Source: RCC90-49c sp051016155 | GTDB lineage: Bacteria > Bacteroidota > Bacteroidia > Cytophagales > Amoebophilaceae | Length of the DNA stretch: 64,000 bases | Assembly (NCBI GenBank): GCA_051016155.1 | Contig: CP136537.1 | Coordinates: forward strand, 1,178,001 to 1,242,000 | Direction of reading: 5' to 3' | Shown here: in pieces, positions 37,690 through 46,801 of the stretch | Layout: each line of letters opens with the position of its first letter | How positions within the stretch are numbered: position 1 is the first letter of the stretch | Notes under the pieces: generated by a model | Seen by the model: the letters and a program-made list of their open reading frames with translations, nothing else | Database searches by the model: none | Told to the model about the DNA's origin: nothing | Made by a program: the position numbers and the translations under genes

Positions 37690-39483
37690 ATGCCCAACAA
37701 CACTAAATCTACTTTTTTTCAGCTATTGCACTACATACGCCCCTTTCGCAGAGACTACCTAGCTGCCACGCTGTATTCTTTCCTCAATACATTTTTTGAC
37801 CTGATGCCTGAGGTTTTGTTAGGGATAGCCATCAATATTGTGGTCGAAAAAGAGCATTCCTGGCTGGCTCGACTCGGCTTTCAGGAACTCAAAACGCAGC
37901 TACTTCTTTTGGGGGTGATGACCCTGCTGTCATATAGTTTAGAATCAACTTTTGACTACCTGTGCTCGATCAAGTGGCGACGCTTGGCCCAAGATGTGTT
38001 ACACAGCTTCCGTATGGAGGCTTTTGAGCGAGTGCAGCGAAGCACCATGGCAGCTTTCTCCCAACAAAAAACGGGCAATCTGCTGGCTATTCTCAACGAA
38101 GACACCAATCAACTAGAACACTTTTTTGAAGAGGGCGTAGATAAGATTATCGAGTTGGTCTGCTCTGTGCTGTTTGTGGGGGGTGTTTTTTTTCTACTCT
38201 CTCCTAAGATTGCTCTGTTTGTCATGCTACCGATTCCACTCCTCCTTTATGGCGTCTTCTTTTTTTCTAACCAGATCGGCCCTCTTTACTTGACTGCACG
38301 CGAAAAAGCAGGTGTACTCAGCACTAGCCTGACCAATAGTCTGCTCGGCCTTCTTACGGCCAAAAGTTTAGTGGCGGAAGAAATAGAAGTGCAGAAGATA
38401 GCCCAGGTGAGCCAGGCCTATAAAGAAGCCAATTTTCAGACTGTTCAATGGGGGGCATTGATGTCGCCTGTATTGCGTCTGGTGATTGTATTGGGCTATT
38501 TAGTGACACTGACTTATGGTGGGCTGATGACCTTGGAGGGTAAGTTGGACGCAGGGACTTACAGCATGCTGATCACGATGACCCATCGGCTGCTCTGGCC
38601 TTTTACAGACATTGGCATCATTGTCTTCAATTTTCAGCGCGTGATGGCTTCTACTACGCGGCTGCTACAACTCTTCCAGCTTCCTGAAGAAGTGTCGCCT
38701 GCGTATGCGCCTGCCATAAGAGGAAAAATTACTTTTTCTTCGGTCAGTTTTGCTTACGCACAGTATCCTCCTACGCTGCAAGAGCTTTCCTTCACGATCT
38801 TACCAGGCCAGACAGTGGCTTTTGTAGGGGCCACAGGTGCCGGAAAGTCTACACTACTTAAACTGCTTTTAGGCTTTCATGCGCCCACATCAGGAACTGT
38901 CTCTTTTGATAATCAGCCGCTCTCTGAGCTATCTCTGCCAGCACTGAGGAGGCAGCTGGGCTTTGTCAGCCAGGAGTCCTTTCTCTTTGAGGGCACTGTA
39001 GCAGACAACATTGGCTATGCCTTGCCCGATGTTACGCAAGCACAAATCGTTCAAGCAGCGCAAAATGCAGCAGCCCATGAGTTTATCTCTCGGCTTCCGC
39101 AAGGCTATGACACGTGGCTGGGTGAGCGAGGGCAGACCCTTTCTGGAGGGCAAAAACAGCGGCTAGCTATTGCCCGCGCTCTAGTGCGTCAGCCTGCGAT
39201 CCTGATTCTAGACGAGGCAACTTCTGCCGTAGACAATGAAACAGAGTTTGCCATTCAGCAATCACTTTCCAAAATCAGCCAAGGTCGGACGATGATCATC
39301 ATTGCGCATCGGCTTTCTACCATCAGGCATGCAGACCATATTTTTGTCCTGAATCATGGCGAAGTCGTTGAGCAAGGCACACACGAAGCATTACTAGCAC
39401 GAGACTACTTGTATGCCAATCTATGGAAGCTACAGACCGGGGCCCATCTGACCCACGCTGAGCTGTTTGATGCTGATTACTAG
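37690..39483 (+). CDS. ABC exporter, fused permease-ATPase (MsbA/lipid or multidrug type)
   Basis: Start placed at the ATG at 37690 (MPNNTKSTFF); a TTG six bases upstream is in frame but less likely. The N-terminal transmembrane domain (about 15-310) has six helices. The C-terminal ATPase (about 340-580) has Walker A GATGAGKST, Q-loop SQES, signature LSGGQKQRLAIARA, Walker B ILILDEATSAVD and H-loop IAHR. It forms a homodimer in the inner membrane. The substrate cannot be assigned; half-size exporters of this kind move lipids, peptides or drugs. Confidence 0.92.
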   Translation: MPNNTKSTFFQLLHYIRPFRRDYLAATLYSFLNTFFDLMPEVLLGIAINIVVEKEHSWLARLGFQELKTQLLLLGVMTLLSYSLESTFDYLCSIKWRRLAQDVLHSFRMEAFERVQRSTMAAFSQQKTGNLLAILNEDTNQLEHFFEEGVDKIIELVCSVLFVGGVFFLLSPKIALFVMLPIPLLLYGVFFFSNQIGPLYLTAREKAGVLSTSLTNSLLGLLTAKSLVAEEIEVQKIAQVSQAYKEANFQTVQWGALMSPVLRLVIVLGYLVTLTYGGLMTLEGKLDAGTYSMLITMTHRLLWPFTDIGIIVFNFQRVMASTTRLLQLFQLPEEVSPAYAPAIRGKITFSSVSFAYAQYPPTLQELSFTILPGQTVAFVGATGAGKSTLLKLLLGFHAPTSGTVSFDNQPLSELSLPALRRQLGFVSQESFLFEGTVADNIGYALPDVTQAQIVQAAQNAAAHEFISRLPQGYDTWLGERGQTLSGGQKQRLAIARALVRQPAILILDEATSAVDNETEFAIQQSLSKISQGRTMIIIAHRLSTIRHADHIFVLNHGEVVEQGTHEALLARDYLYANLWKLQTGAHLTHAELFDADY

Positions 39484-39825
39484 TGATGCACGATCCATCG
39501 ATAAGTCTGAGAGCGGTGTGGGCCATGAATAGTCGGAGAGCATTCACTCATCTAATAAGCCAATCATATCGTCATGCCATCATTTAGCGGTGGAAGATTT
39601 GAATGGATCAATGCTTGGGTCTTTTACAAGCTTGCCCTTAGCCAGAAAGCCTCGTAGGTTCATGGCGATTCTTGCTTAAAACCTAACCGATTAAGTTATG
39701 CAGGCACGCATTTTCCTACTCACCTTTTGCATACTCCCAACATTTGCTTAGCTTTGCAATGCTCTCGTTCTTTACAAGAACTACATAAATACAACGCCTT
39801 GAAAGGCACTTTTCCTACAACAGAG
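39484..39825. other. Leader region of the ribosomal protein cluster
   Basis: 342 bp with no gene. rpsJ, which normally precedes rplC, is not here. The rplC frame is open upstream to 39727, but the family start is at 39826. Confidence 0.6.
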
Positions 39826-40458
39826 ATGCTTGGAATTATTGGAAAAAAAATCGGCATGACCACGCTGTACGACCAGGAAGGGCGTAGCACACCCTGCACC
39901 GTAGTAGAAGGAGGCCCTTGTGTCGTTACCCAAATCAAAACAACGGCCACAGATGGGTACGAAGCTGTGCAGCTAGCTTATGACGAGCGAAAAGAAAAAA
40001 ATACGCCTCAATCCCTGCAAGGTCACTTCAAAAAAGCAGGTACTACCCCCAAAAAGAAGCTTGTAGAATTCAGTAACTTTGGTCAAGCACTTAATCAAGA
40101 ACTTAAGCTAGGACAGACGATTCGACTAGAAGACCTCTTTCAGGAAGGAGAATTTGTAGATGCCATTGGCACAGCCAAAGGAAAAGGCTTTCAGGGTGTT
40201 GTTAAGCGCCATGGTTTCAGTGGAGTAGGAGAACGCACCCACGGCCAGCACAACCGAGAGCGTGCACCAGGGTCTATTGGAGGCGCTTCCTATCCTGCCC
40301 GCGTCTTCAAAGGCATGCGCATGGCAGGCCAAACAGGCGGGCATCGCGTTAAAGTCGACAACCTCAAAGTGCTCAAGATCATTCCTGAGAAAAACCTTAT
40401 TGTCATCAATGGCTCCATTCCTGGACCCAAAAATGCCCCCATTATTTTAGAGAAATAG
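39826..40458 (+). CDS. rplC: 50S ribosomal protein L3
   Basis: 210 residues from the ATG at 39826 (MLGIIGKKIGMTTLYDQEG). Conserved segments are GKGFQGVVKRHGF, HGQHNRERAPGSIGGASYPARVFKGMRMAGQ and VDNLKVLKI. L3 nucleates 50S assembly near the peptidyl-transferase centre. It is the first gene of the cluster here. Confidence 0.97.
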   Translation: MLGIIGKKIGMTTLYDQEGRSTPCTVVEGGPCVVTQIKTTATDGYEAVQLAYDERKEKNTPQSLQGHFKKAGTTPKKKLVEFSNFGQALNQELKLGQTIRLEDLFQEGEFVDAIGTAKGKGFQGVVKRHGFSGVGERTHGQHNRERAPGSIGGASYPARVFKGMRMAGQTGGHRVKVDNLKVLKIIPEKNLIVINGSIPGPKNAPIILEK

Positions 40459-40461
40459 ATC

Positions 40462-41088
40462 ATGGAACTGCCCATACTACAACACACAGGAGAAGATACG
40501 GGGAGAAAAGCCCAGCTGGCTGAAGCAGTCTTTGGCATTGCCCCCAATGACCATGCCATCTACTTGGATGTCAAACACATCCTGGCCAACCAGCGGCGAG
40601 GGACCCACAAAGCCAAAGAAAGAGGTGAAATCACGGGTTCTACTCGAAAAATTAAGAAGCAGAAAGGCACGGGCACCGCGCGTGCAGGCAGCATCAAATC
40701 TCCTTTGTTCAAAGGTGGAGGACGTGTATTTGGCCCTAGGCCGAGAAACTATAGCTTTAAGCTCAACAAAAAGGTCAAGCAGCTGGCCCGAAAATCTACC
40801 CTCAGCTACAAAGCCCAAGAAAAAAACATTACCGTCCTAGCTGACTTTACACTAGAAGCCCCCAAAACCAAGCATTACCTCCACCTCCTCAACAGCCTGG
40901 CCCTCACCCACCAGAAAACGCTACTGATTCTTCCTGGTGTTGACAAAAACATTGTATTGGCCAGCAGAAACATTCCAGGCACCCAAGTAACTGTGGCTGA
41001 CCAGATCAACACCTACGATTTGCTGCATGCCCAGCGGCTCCTCATCAGTGAAAGTGCCCTAGCCAGTATCCACCAAAATTTGCGTTAA
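40462..41088 (+). CDS. rplD: 50S ribosomal protein L4
   Basis: 208 residues starting 3 bases after rplC. The exit-tunnel loop has the typical RRGTHKAKERGEITGSTRKIKKQKGTGTARAG-type basic run (about residues 45-80) and GGGRVFGPRPRNYSFKLNKK. It lines the exit tunnel; in some bacteria it also represses the operon. Confidence 0.97.
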   Translation: MELPILQHTGEDTGRKAQLAEAVFGIAPNDHAIYLDVKHILANQRRGTHKAKERGEITGSTRKIKKQKGTGTARAGSIKSPLFKGGGRVFGPRPRNYSFKLNKKVKQLARKSTLSYKAQEKNITVLADFTLEAPKTKHYLHLLNSLALTHQKTLLILPGVDKNIVLASRNIPGTQVTVADQINTYDLLHAQRLLISESALASIHQNLR

Positions 41089-41090
41089 CC

Positions 41091-41378
41091 ATGAGCCTCC
41101 TGAAAAAACCCTTGGTCACCGAGAAAGTATCTGCCCTCAATGAAAAAGGCGTTTATGGGCTCATTGTCGATAAAAAAGCCAACAAGATTGAGATCAAAAA
41201 AGCAGTAGAAGCTGCCTATGGCGTCAGCGTAGTCAGCGTCAACACCTTGCGCTATGCAGGCAAACAAAAAACACGTTACAGCAAAACAGGCGTTAGCAAA
41301 GGCAAGCGTCCTGCCTACAAAAAAGCCCTGATAACGCTCAAAGAAGGAGAGGTGATTGATTTCTATAATAACGTTTGA
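41091..41378 (+). CDS. rplW: 50S ribosomal protein L23
   Basis: 95 residues starting MSLLKKPLVTEKVSALNE, with the ANKIEIKKAVEAAYGVSVVSVNT segment. It sits at the tunnel exit and docks trigger factor and SRP. Confidence 0.96.
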   Translation: MSLLKKPLVTEKVSALNEKGVYGLIVDKKANKIEIKKAVEAAYGVSVVSVNTLRYAGKQKTRYSKTGVSKGKRPAYKKALITLKEGEVIDFYNNV

Positions 41379-41665
41379 CAGTTATCAGTTACTTAGAGAT
41401 CAGTGATCAAAGGAGGAGCTGACCATAGGACACTAACAGATAGTGATCAGTTATTAGTGATAAGAAAAGATTGGTAGCTGATGTAACTGCAATGAACAAA
41501 AAAAGATAGCTGCGTAGTGTTGCTAACTCTCTTTGAATGAGGAGTGGTCGATCGAACAACAACCATTCGCACCGGAGCACTTGATAACTAATTACTCAAG
41601 TACGGTCCAATCATTAATAACTGATAACTACAGGGCGTCTTATTGATAACCAATAACTAACTAAC
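41379..41665. repeat. Spacer with repeated TAACTGATAACT-type words
   Basis: A 287-bp break inside the ribosomal cluster. It contains direct and inverted repeats of ATCAGTTATTAGTGAT / AATAACTGATAACTA. The same words occur before rplP (44118-44142) and as single copies near 46290 and 48262. No gene is present. It may carry an internal promoter. Confidence 0.55.
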
Positions 41666-42490
41666 GTGGGCATAAAAAAACTAAGACCAACCACTCCAGG
41701 CCAACGCTTCCGCACGGCGCCGGACTTTTCAGGGTTGACCAAAAAGAAGCCTGAGAAGGCTCTTCTAGTGCCTGTCAAACGCACAGGTGGCAGAAACAAC
41801 ACCGGTAAGATGACTGTGCGCTACCGAGGGGGAGGGCACAAGCGACGCATGCGCCTGATTGACTTCAAAAGAAGGAAGTACAACGTGCCTGGCATTGTCA
41901 AAGCCATTGAATATGATCCTATGCGCACGGCTTACATTGCACTGCTTTACTATGTAGATGGAGAAAAAGCCTATATATTAGCGCCCGAAGGACTCAAGGT
42001 AGGCGACCAAGTGCTGGCGGGCGAAGATATTGCTCCTGAAGTAGGCAATGCATTACCGCTGAAAGCCATGCCTGCAGGCACGATTGTGCACAACATAGAG
42101 TTGCATCCAGGCCGAGGAGGCGCCATGGCTCGAGGAGCAGGCACTTACGCGCAGCTACTGGCCAAGGCAGACAAATACGTGACGCTGAAGCTCCCTTCAG
42201 GCGAGCGCCGCATGGTACTCGGCACTTGCTGGGCCACAGTAGGCACGGTCTCTAATAGCGACCACATGAATACTACCCTAGGAAAAGCCGGCCGAAGCCG
42301 ATGGCTAGGCCGAAGGCCGCGCGTCAGAGGGGTAGCTATGAACCCTGTAGACCACCCCATGGGCGGAGGAGAAGGAAAAGCATCTGGAGGACACCCTAGG
42401 TCAAGGACAGGCGTGTATGCCAAAGGACAACGGACAAGAAATAAGAACAAATACTCCCAAAAGTTAATTATCAATAGAAGGAAGAAATAA
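41666..42490 (+). CDS. rplB: 50S ribosomal protein L2
   Basis: 274 residues with a GTG start at 41666, giving the family N-terminus MGIKKLRPTTPGQR. It has RNNTGKMTVRYRGGGHKRRMRLIDF and the catalytic-centre segment VAMNPVDHPMGGGEGKASGGHPRS. It is required for subunit joining and peptidyl transfer. The stop overlaps the rpsS start by one base. Confidence 0.97.
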   Translation: MGIKKLRPTTPGQRFRTAPDFSGLTKKKPEKALLVPVKRTGGRNNTGKMTVRYRGGGHKRRMRLIDFKRRKYNVPGIVKAIEYDPMRTAYIALLYYVDGEKAYILAPEGLKVGDQVLAGEDIAPEVGNALPLKAMPAGTIVHNIELHPGRGGAMARGAGTYAQLLAKADKYVTLKLPSGERRMVLGTCWATVGTVSNSDHMNTTLGKAGRSRWLGRRPRVRGVAMNPVDHPMGGGEGKASGGHPRSRTGVYAKGQRTRNKNKYSQKLIINRRKK

Positions 42491-42768
42491 TGCCAAGATC
42501 TGTTAAAAAAGGCCCTTATGTAGCCCATCACCTACAAAAAAAGATCGACAAGGCCAATGAGTCAGGCACAAACGAAAAGATCAAGACCTGGTCACGGGGC
42601 TCCACAATCACGCCCCCTTTTGTGGGCCATACTATTACTGTGCACAACGGCAACAAGTTCATCCCTGTGCATGTCACTGAAGACATGGTAGGGCACAAGT
42701 TGGGGGAACTAGCGCCCACCCGAACTTTTAAAGGACACATATCTAAAAAGAACAAAGGGAGAAAATAG
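42490..42768 (+). CDS. rpsS: 30S ribosomal protein S19
   Basis: 92 residues, MPRSVKKGPYVAHHLQKKID, with TWSRGSTITPPFVGHTITVHNG and LGELAPTRTFKGH. It binds the 30S head with S13. Confidence 0.97.
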   Translation: MPRSVKKGPYVAHHLQKKIDKANESGTNEKIKTWSRGSTITPPFVGHTITVHNGNKFIPVHVTEDMVGHKLGELAPTRTFKGHISKKNKGRK

Positions 42769-42770
42769 CC

Positions 42771-43196
42771 ATGGAGGCAGTAGCAAAACTTAACAACTTA
42801 CCCATCTCTCCGCGCAAGGTGCGGCTCGTAGCTGATCAAATCAGGGGAGTGAGCGCTACGAAAGGGCTCGCTTTACTCAAGCATGCCCCTAAGAAGTGCG
42901 CTATTTACCTAGAGAAGCTGCTCCTTTCGGCGGTCTCTAACTGGGAGCATAAAAACGAAGATGTAGCGCTAGAGGAAGCTGACCTAGCCATCAAAGCCAT
43001 ATGGGTAGACAGTGCAGGCATGCTTAAGCGCATCAAGCCCGCGCCTCAAGGCAGAGCCCACCGAATCAGGAAAAGAGCCAGTCATATCACCCTGGTGCTG
43101 GACAGTATGAATAGCACGGTAGAAAAACCAGCCTTGGCAGCAGCTAAAAACGAAACCAACACAACAGAACAAAACACAGATGGGGCAGAAAGTTAA
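42771..43196 (+). CDS. rplV: 50S ribosomal protein L22
   Basis: 141 residues with the core PISPRKVRLVADQIRG and the tunnel beta-hairpin GRAHRIRKRASHITLVL. There is an Asn/Thr/Glu-rich C-terminal extension of about 20 residues beyond the core. The 3' end overlaps rpsC by 17 bases. Confidence 0.95.
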   Translation: MEAVAKLNNLPISPRKVRLVADQIRGVSATKGLALLKHAPKKCAIYLEKLLLSAVSNWEHKNEDVALEEADLAIKAIWVDSAGMLKRIKPAPQGRAHRIRKRASHITLVLDSMNSTVEKPALAAAKNETNTTEQNTDGAES

Positions 43197-43896
43197 TCCT
43201 ATTGGCCTGAGACTCGGCTACATCAGAGAGTGGGACTCTAATTGGTTCGCTTCCAAAAAAGACTTCGCCGAGAAGCTGATGGAAGACGAAAAAATCAGAA
43301 AATACCTGGAGGCCAGAATGGCCAAAGGAGGCATCTCGAGGATTGTGATCGAGCGTACGCTCAAAAGAGTAACGATCACCATTCACACGGCCAGACCAGG
43401 CATGATCATTGGCAAGGGAGGGGCAGAAGTAGAAAGGATTAAAGGAGAGCTCAAAAAGCTGACTGGCAAAGAAGTTCAGATCAACATCTTAGAGATCAAA
43501 AGACCTGAACTAGATGCCAAGCTCGTGGCACAATCCATTGCCCAGCAGCTAAGAGCAAGAGTCTCTTACAGAAGAGCTATGAAGCAAGCCATTGCTGCTA
43601 CCATGCGGGTAGGCGCTCAAGGCATCAAAGTCAAGATTTCTGGCCGACTCGGCGGCGCAGAGATTGCCCGAAGCGAAGAATACAAAGAAGGACGTATTCC
43701 TTTGCACACCTTGCGGGCTGACATTGACTACGCTTCTGTAGGAGCCCATACCATCTACGGCATCTTAGGCGTCAAGGTTTGGATCTTCAAAAACGAAGTA
43801 TACGAAAAGCGCGACCTATCGCCCAACGCAGCCTTAGCAGCCAAAGAATCCAACAAGCCTGGACGAAGTTTGCCGAGAAGAGCAAGAGCCAAGTAA
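43180..43896 (+). CDS. rpsC: 30S ribosomal protein S3
   Basis: 238 residues, MGQKVNPIGLRLGYIREWDS, with the KH domain (MIIGKGGAEVERIKGEL) at about 65-90 and the C-terminal domain ending in basic residues. It forms part of the mRNA entry site. Confidence 0.97.
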   Translation: MGQKVNPIGLRLGYIREWDSNWFASKKDFAEKLMEDEKIRKYLEARMAKGGISRIVIERTLKRVTITIHTARPGMIIGKGGAEVERIKGELKKLTGKEVQINILEIKRPELDAKLVAQSIAQQLRARVSYRRAMKQAIAATMRVGAQGIKVKISGRLGGAEIARSEEYKEGRIPLHTLRADIDYASVGAHTIYGILGVKVWIFKNEVYEKRDLSPNAALAAKESNKPGRSLPRRARAK

Positions 43897-44147
43897 ATTA
43901 TCAATGGTATTGTTGCATGGATTACGAACTCTCAAGGGAGTTTCTTCCTTGAAAAGGGTCATCATAAACCCTCTTTGGGGGCTGGCAACAGATTGAACCT
44001 ATTAGATTATTGAGCGGTTTTGTGATTGAATGATTGAAAAACTGCTTCTAGGCTTGGTAAGGTATACTTTCAAGGTGATAATAGACTATTAGGGGGATTT
44101 TGCAGCAGTCTCGACATTGATAACTAGTAACTGATAACTAAAAAACA
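43897..44147. other. Spacer between rpsC and rplP with repeat words
   Basis: A 251-bp break in an otherwise tight operon. It holds a GATTG-rich segment (about 43990-44045) and TAACTAGTAACTGATAACTA just before rplP. No gene. Confidence 0.5.
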
Positions 44148-44570
44148 GTGTTACAGCCAAAAAGAACCAAATACAGAAAAATGCAGAAAGGGCGCATCAA
44201 AGGCTTGGCCCAGCGAGGAAGTACCTTGTCCTTTGGTACCTTTGGCCTGAAAGCCCTTGAGCCAGTGTGGCTCACTGCTAGGCAGATCGAAGCAGCCCGT
44301 ATTGCCATGACCCGAGCTATGGCTCGACAAGGCCAAGTCTGGATTCGCATTTTCCCTGACAAGCCCATCACTAAAAAGCCCGCTGAAGTGCGCATGGGAA
44401 AAGGAAAAGGAGCCCCAGAATACTGGGCAGCTGTGGTGAAACCAGGCAGAGTTTTATTTGAAATTGACGGTGTAAGCCATGCAATAGCCAAAAAAGCTTT
44501 GGGGCTAGCAGCCCAGAAGCTACCTATCAAGGTCAACTTTGTGACACGCCAAGACTATGTAAACGAATAG
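44148..44570 (+). CDS. rplP: 50S ribosomal protein L16
   Basis: 140 residues with a GTG start (MLQPKRTKYRKMQKGRIKG). The conserved ARQIEAARIAMTRAMARQGQVWIRIFPDKP and MGKGKGAPEYW are present. It contacts the A site and tRNA elbow. Confidence 0.96.
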   Translation: MLQPKRTKYRKMQKGRIKGLAQRGSTLSFGTFGLKALEPVWLTARQIEAARIAMTRAMARQGQVWIRIFPDKPITKKPAEVRMGKGKGAPEYWAAVVKPGRVLFEIDGVSHAIAKKALGLAAQKLPIKVNFVTRQDYVNE

Positions 44571-44574
44571 GTCC

Positions 44575-44769
44575 ATGAAGTATTCAGAAATCAACGCCCT
44601 ATCGCCAGAAGAGCGGCAAGAAAAGCTCACAGCAGAACTAGAGAACCTCCGTCAATTGCGGTTCGCGCATGCCATTACGCCTATTGAGAATCCTGTGCGC
44701 ATCCGACAAAGTAGGAAGCACATTGCCCGGCTTAAAACGGCACAAAATGCTCTAAAATCTCAAAACTAG
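44575..44769 (+). CDS. rpmC: 50S ribosomal protein L29
   Basis: 64 residues, MKYSEINALSPEERQEKL, with the NLRQLRFAHAITPIENPVRI helix hairpin. Small exit-site protein between L16 and S17 in the usual order. Confidence 0.94.
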   Translation: MKYSEINALSPEERQEKLTAELENLRQLRFAHAITPIENPVRIRQSRKHIARLKTAQNALKSQN

Positions 44770-44778
44770 ACCTTAGCA

Positions 44779-45033
44779 ATGCTCAGAAATCGTAGAAAAG
44801 AAAGAGTTGGCAAAATAGTCAGCAACAAAGGAGATAAAACCGTTGTCGTCCTAGCAGAACGCAAGGTCAAACACCCTGTTTATGGCAAATTCATCCGTAT
44901 GTCCACCAAGTTCATGGCCCACGACGAAAAGAATGAATGCAATCCAGGTGACGTGGTCAAGATCATGGAAACCCGTCCGCTGAGTAAGAACAAACGGTGG
45001 AGACTTGTACAAATCCTCGAAAGAGCACAGTAA
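44779..45033 (+). CDS. rpsQ: 30S ribosomal protein S17
   Basis: 84 residues, MLRNRRKERVGKIVSNKGDK, with VKHPVYGKFIRMSTKFMAHDE and the conserved ETRPLSKNKRWRLV. An early 16S-binding protein. Confidence 0.96.
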   Translation: MLRNRRKERVGKIVSNKGDKTVVVLAERKVKHPVYGKFIRMSTKFMAHDEKNECNPGDVVKIMETRPLSKNKRWRLVQILERAQ

Positions 45034-45037
45034 AACT

Positions 45038-45403
45038 ATGATACAGCAAGAAACAAGACTAAACGTAGCAGACAATAGTGGTGCCAAAAAAGTGCTTTGC
45101 ATTCGTGTATTGGGAGGAACAGGGAAGCAGTATGCAAGCATAGGCGATAAAATTGTCGTCAGTGTCAAATCAGCCAATCCGTCAGGCAACATCAAAAAAG
45201 GGACCGTTTCCAAAGCCGTTGTCGTCCGAACCAAGAAAGAAGTACGCCGCAAAGACGGCTCTTACATTCGTTTTGAAGACAATGCAGCTGTATTGTTAGG
45301 AGGCAATGACGAACCTAAAGGAACCCGTATCTTTGGTCCTGTGGGGAGAGAGCTGCGTGAAGGTTTCATGAGAATTGTATCCTTAGCCCCTGAAGTATTG
45401 TAA
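45038..45403 (+). CDS. rplN: 50S ribosomal protein L14
   Basis: 121 residues from the ATG at 45038 (MIQQETRLNVADNSGAKKVL). The in-frame extension to 45005 overlaps rpsQ and is not part of the family. It has the typical GPVGRELREGFMRIVSLAPEVL end. Confidence 0.96.
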   Translation: MIQQETRLNVADNSGAKKVLCIRVLGGTGKQYASIGDKIVVSVKSANPSGNIKKGTVSKAVVVRTKKEVRRKDGSYIRFEDNAAVLLGGNDEPKGTRIFGPVGRELREGFMRIVSLAPEVL

Positions 45404-45754
45404 ATGATGCGAAAGAACAGCCATAGCACCACCAAGCTACACATTAGAAAAGGAGACACCGTCAAAGTGCTCTCAGGCAATCACAAAGGCAAGCAAGGCC
45501 AAGTCCTCAAGGTATTGCCCAAGACTTATCGCGCCATTGTTGCAGATACCAACCTGGTGTCGCGCCACAGAAAGCCTACAACGCAAAATCCACAAGGAGG
45601 GATAGAAAAAAAAGAAGCGCCGATTCATCTCAGCAACCTGATGCTTATTGAGCCTGCTACAGGCCAGGCTACGCGCATAGGCAGAAGGCGCAATGAAGCA
45701 GGTAAGCTGGAACGCTATTCGAAAAAGACCGGTAATACGATACAAAATGGCTAG
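45404..45754 (+). CDS. rplX: 50S ribosomal protein L24
   Basis: 116 residues with the KOW motif KGDTVKVLSGNHKGKQGQVLKV at about 16-38 and NLVSRHRKPTTQNPQGGIEKKE. The start ATG follows the rplN stop directly; a second ATG is at 45407. It overlaps rplE by 8 bases. Confidence 0.95.
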   Translation: MMRKNSHSTTKLHIRKGDTVKVLSGNHKGKQGQVLKVLPKTYRAIVADTNLVSRHRKPTTQNPQGGIEKKEAPIHLSNLMLIEPATGQATRIGRRRNEAGKLERYSKKTGNTIQNG

Positions 45755-46295
45755 TCCGAGACTTAAAGAAAAATACAGGCAAGAGATTATCCCTCAGCTC
45801 AAGGAGCAACTGCACTACAAATCCGTGATGCAGGTGCCTAAGCTAGAGAAGATTTGCATCAATCAGGGCATTGGCGTCGCTGTAAGCGATAAGAAATTGA
45901 TCGACACAGCGATAGAAGAGCTTAGCACTATCACAGGCCAAAAGGCCATGCCAACCAAAGCCAAGAAGGCTGTCTCTAACTTCAAGCTCAGAGAAGGGAT
46001 GCCTATTGGTGCCATTGTCACCCTACGAGGCGACAAGATGTATGAATTCTTAGACCGACTGATTACCTTAGCTTTACCACGCGAGAGAGGCTTTAAAGGG
46101 ATTAGCCCTAAAGGGTTCGACCGCCACGCCAACTATAACCTGGGTATCAGAGAGCAAGTCATCTTTCCTGAAATTAGCATTGACAAGGTCAGCCGCCTGG
46201 CAGGCATGAACATTACTTTCGTCACTAACACCTTAGACACCCAGGCTGCTTATCAGCTGCTTAAAGCTTTAGGAATGCCTTTTTATGAGCTATGA
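45747..46295 (+). CDS. rplE: 50S ribosomal protein L5
   Basis: 182 residues from the ATG at 45747 (MASPRLKEKYRQEIIPQL). An upstream in-frame start at 45693 lies inside rplX and is rejected. Conserved LREGMPIGAIVTLRGDKMYEFLDRL and the FPEI segment are present. It binds 5S rRNA. Confidence 0.96.
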   Translation: MASPRLKEKYRQEIIPQLKEQLHYKSVMQVPKLEKICINQGIGVAVSDKKLIDTAIEELSTITGQKAMPTKAKKAVSNFKLREGMPIGAIVTLRGDKMYEFLDRLITLALPRERGFKGISPKGFDRHANYNLGIREQVIFPEISIDKVSRLAGMNITFVTNTLDTQAAYQLLKALGMPFYEL

Positions 46296-46382
46296 GTTAT
46301 CAATAGAACCTTTGCCTAAGCGCTCCTTCAGTAAGTAGATAATCAAAATAGCTTAACAAATCAATCAATAAACAAATAAGTC

Positions 46383-46652
46383 ATGGCGCGAGAAGCAGTC
46401 AAAGTAAGAGAACTAAAACGTCAGAAGCTTGTGGCTAGGTATGCTGCCAAGCGAGCAGAACTCAAAGCCAAAGGCGATTACGAAGCCTTGGACAAATTGC
46501 CCAAAAGCGCTTCGCCCGTGCGGCTACACAACCGTTGTAAAGCAACAGGCAGGCCCAAGGGCTATATGCGAAAATTCGGCATCTCTAGGGTAACCTTTAG
46601 AGATTGGGCTTCAGAAGGAAAAATCCCAGGCGTTACCAAAGCTAGTTGGTAG
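46383..46652 (+). CDS. rpsN: 30S ribosomal protein S14 (zinc-independent form)
   Basis: 89 residues, MAREAVKVRELKRQKLVARY. The C-terminal half has LHNRCKATGRPKGYMRKFGISR without the CxxC pairs, so it is the zinc-free type. It is the last ribosomal gene here: rpsH, rplF, rplR, rpsE and secY, which normally follow, are absent. Confidence 0.95.
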   Translation: MAREAVKVRELKRQKLVARYAAKRAELKAKGDYEALDKLPKSASPVRLHNRCKATGRPKGYMRKFGISRVTFRDWASEGKIPGVTKASW

Positions 46653-46801
46653 CCTAGGGGTAGCGGTCAGCTTGTAGTCAGCAAATCTTTCTTTCTTATC
46701 CTAGTAATCACATAGGCTAGTCGCTAAATAAAATCATCTCCATAGTTACTCTGAACTTTTATGCCTAGATTCATGGCTGGTTGTAATAAAACTTAGTATC
46801 C

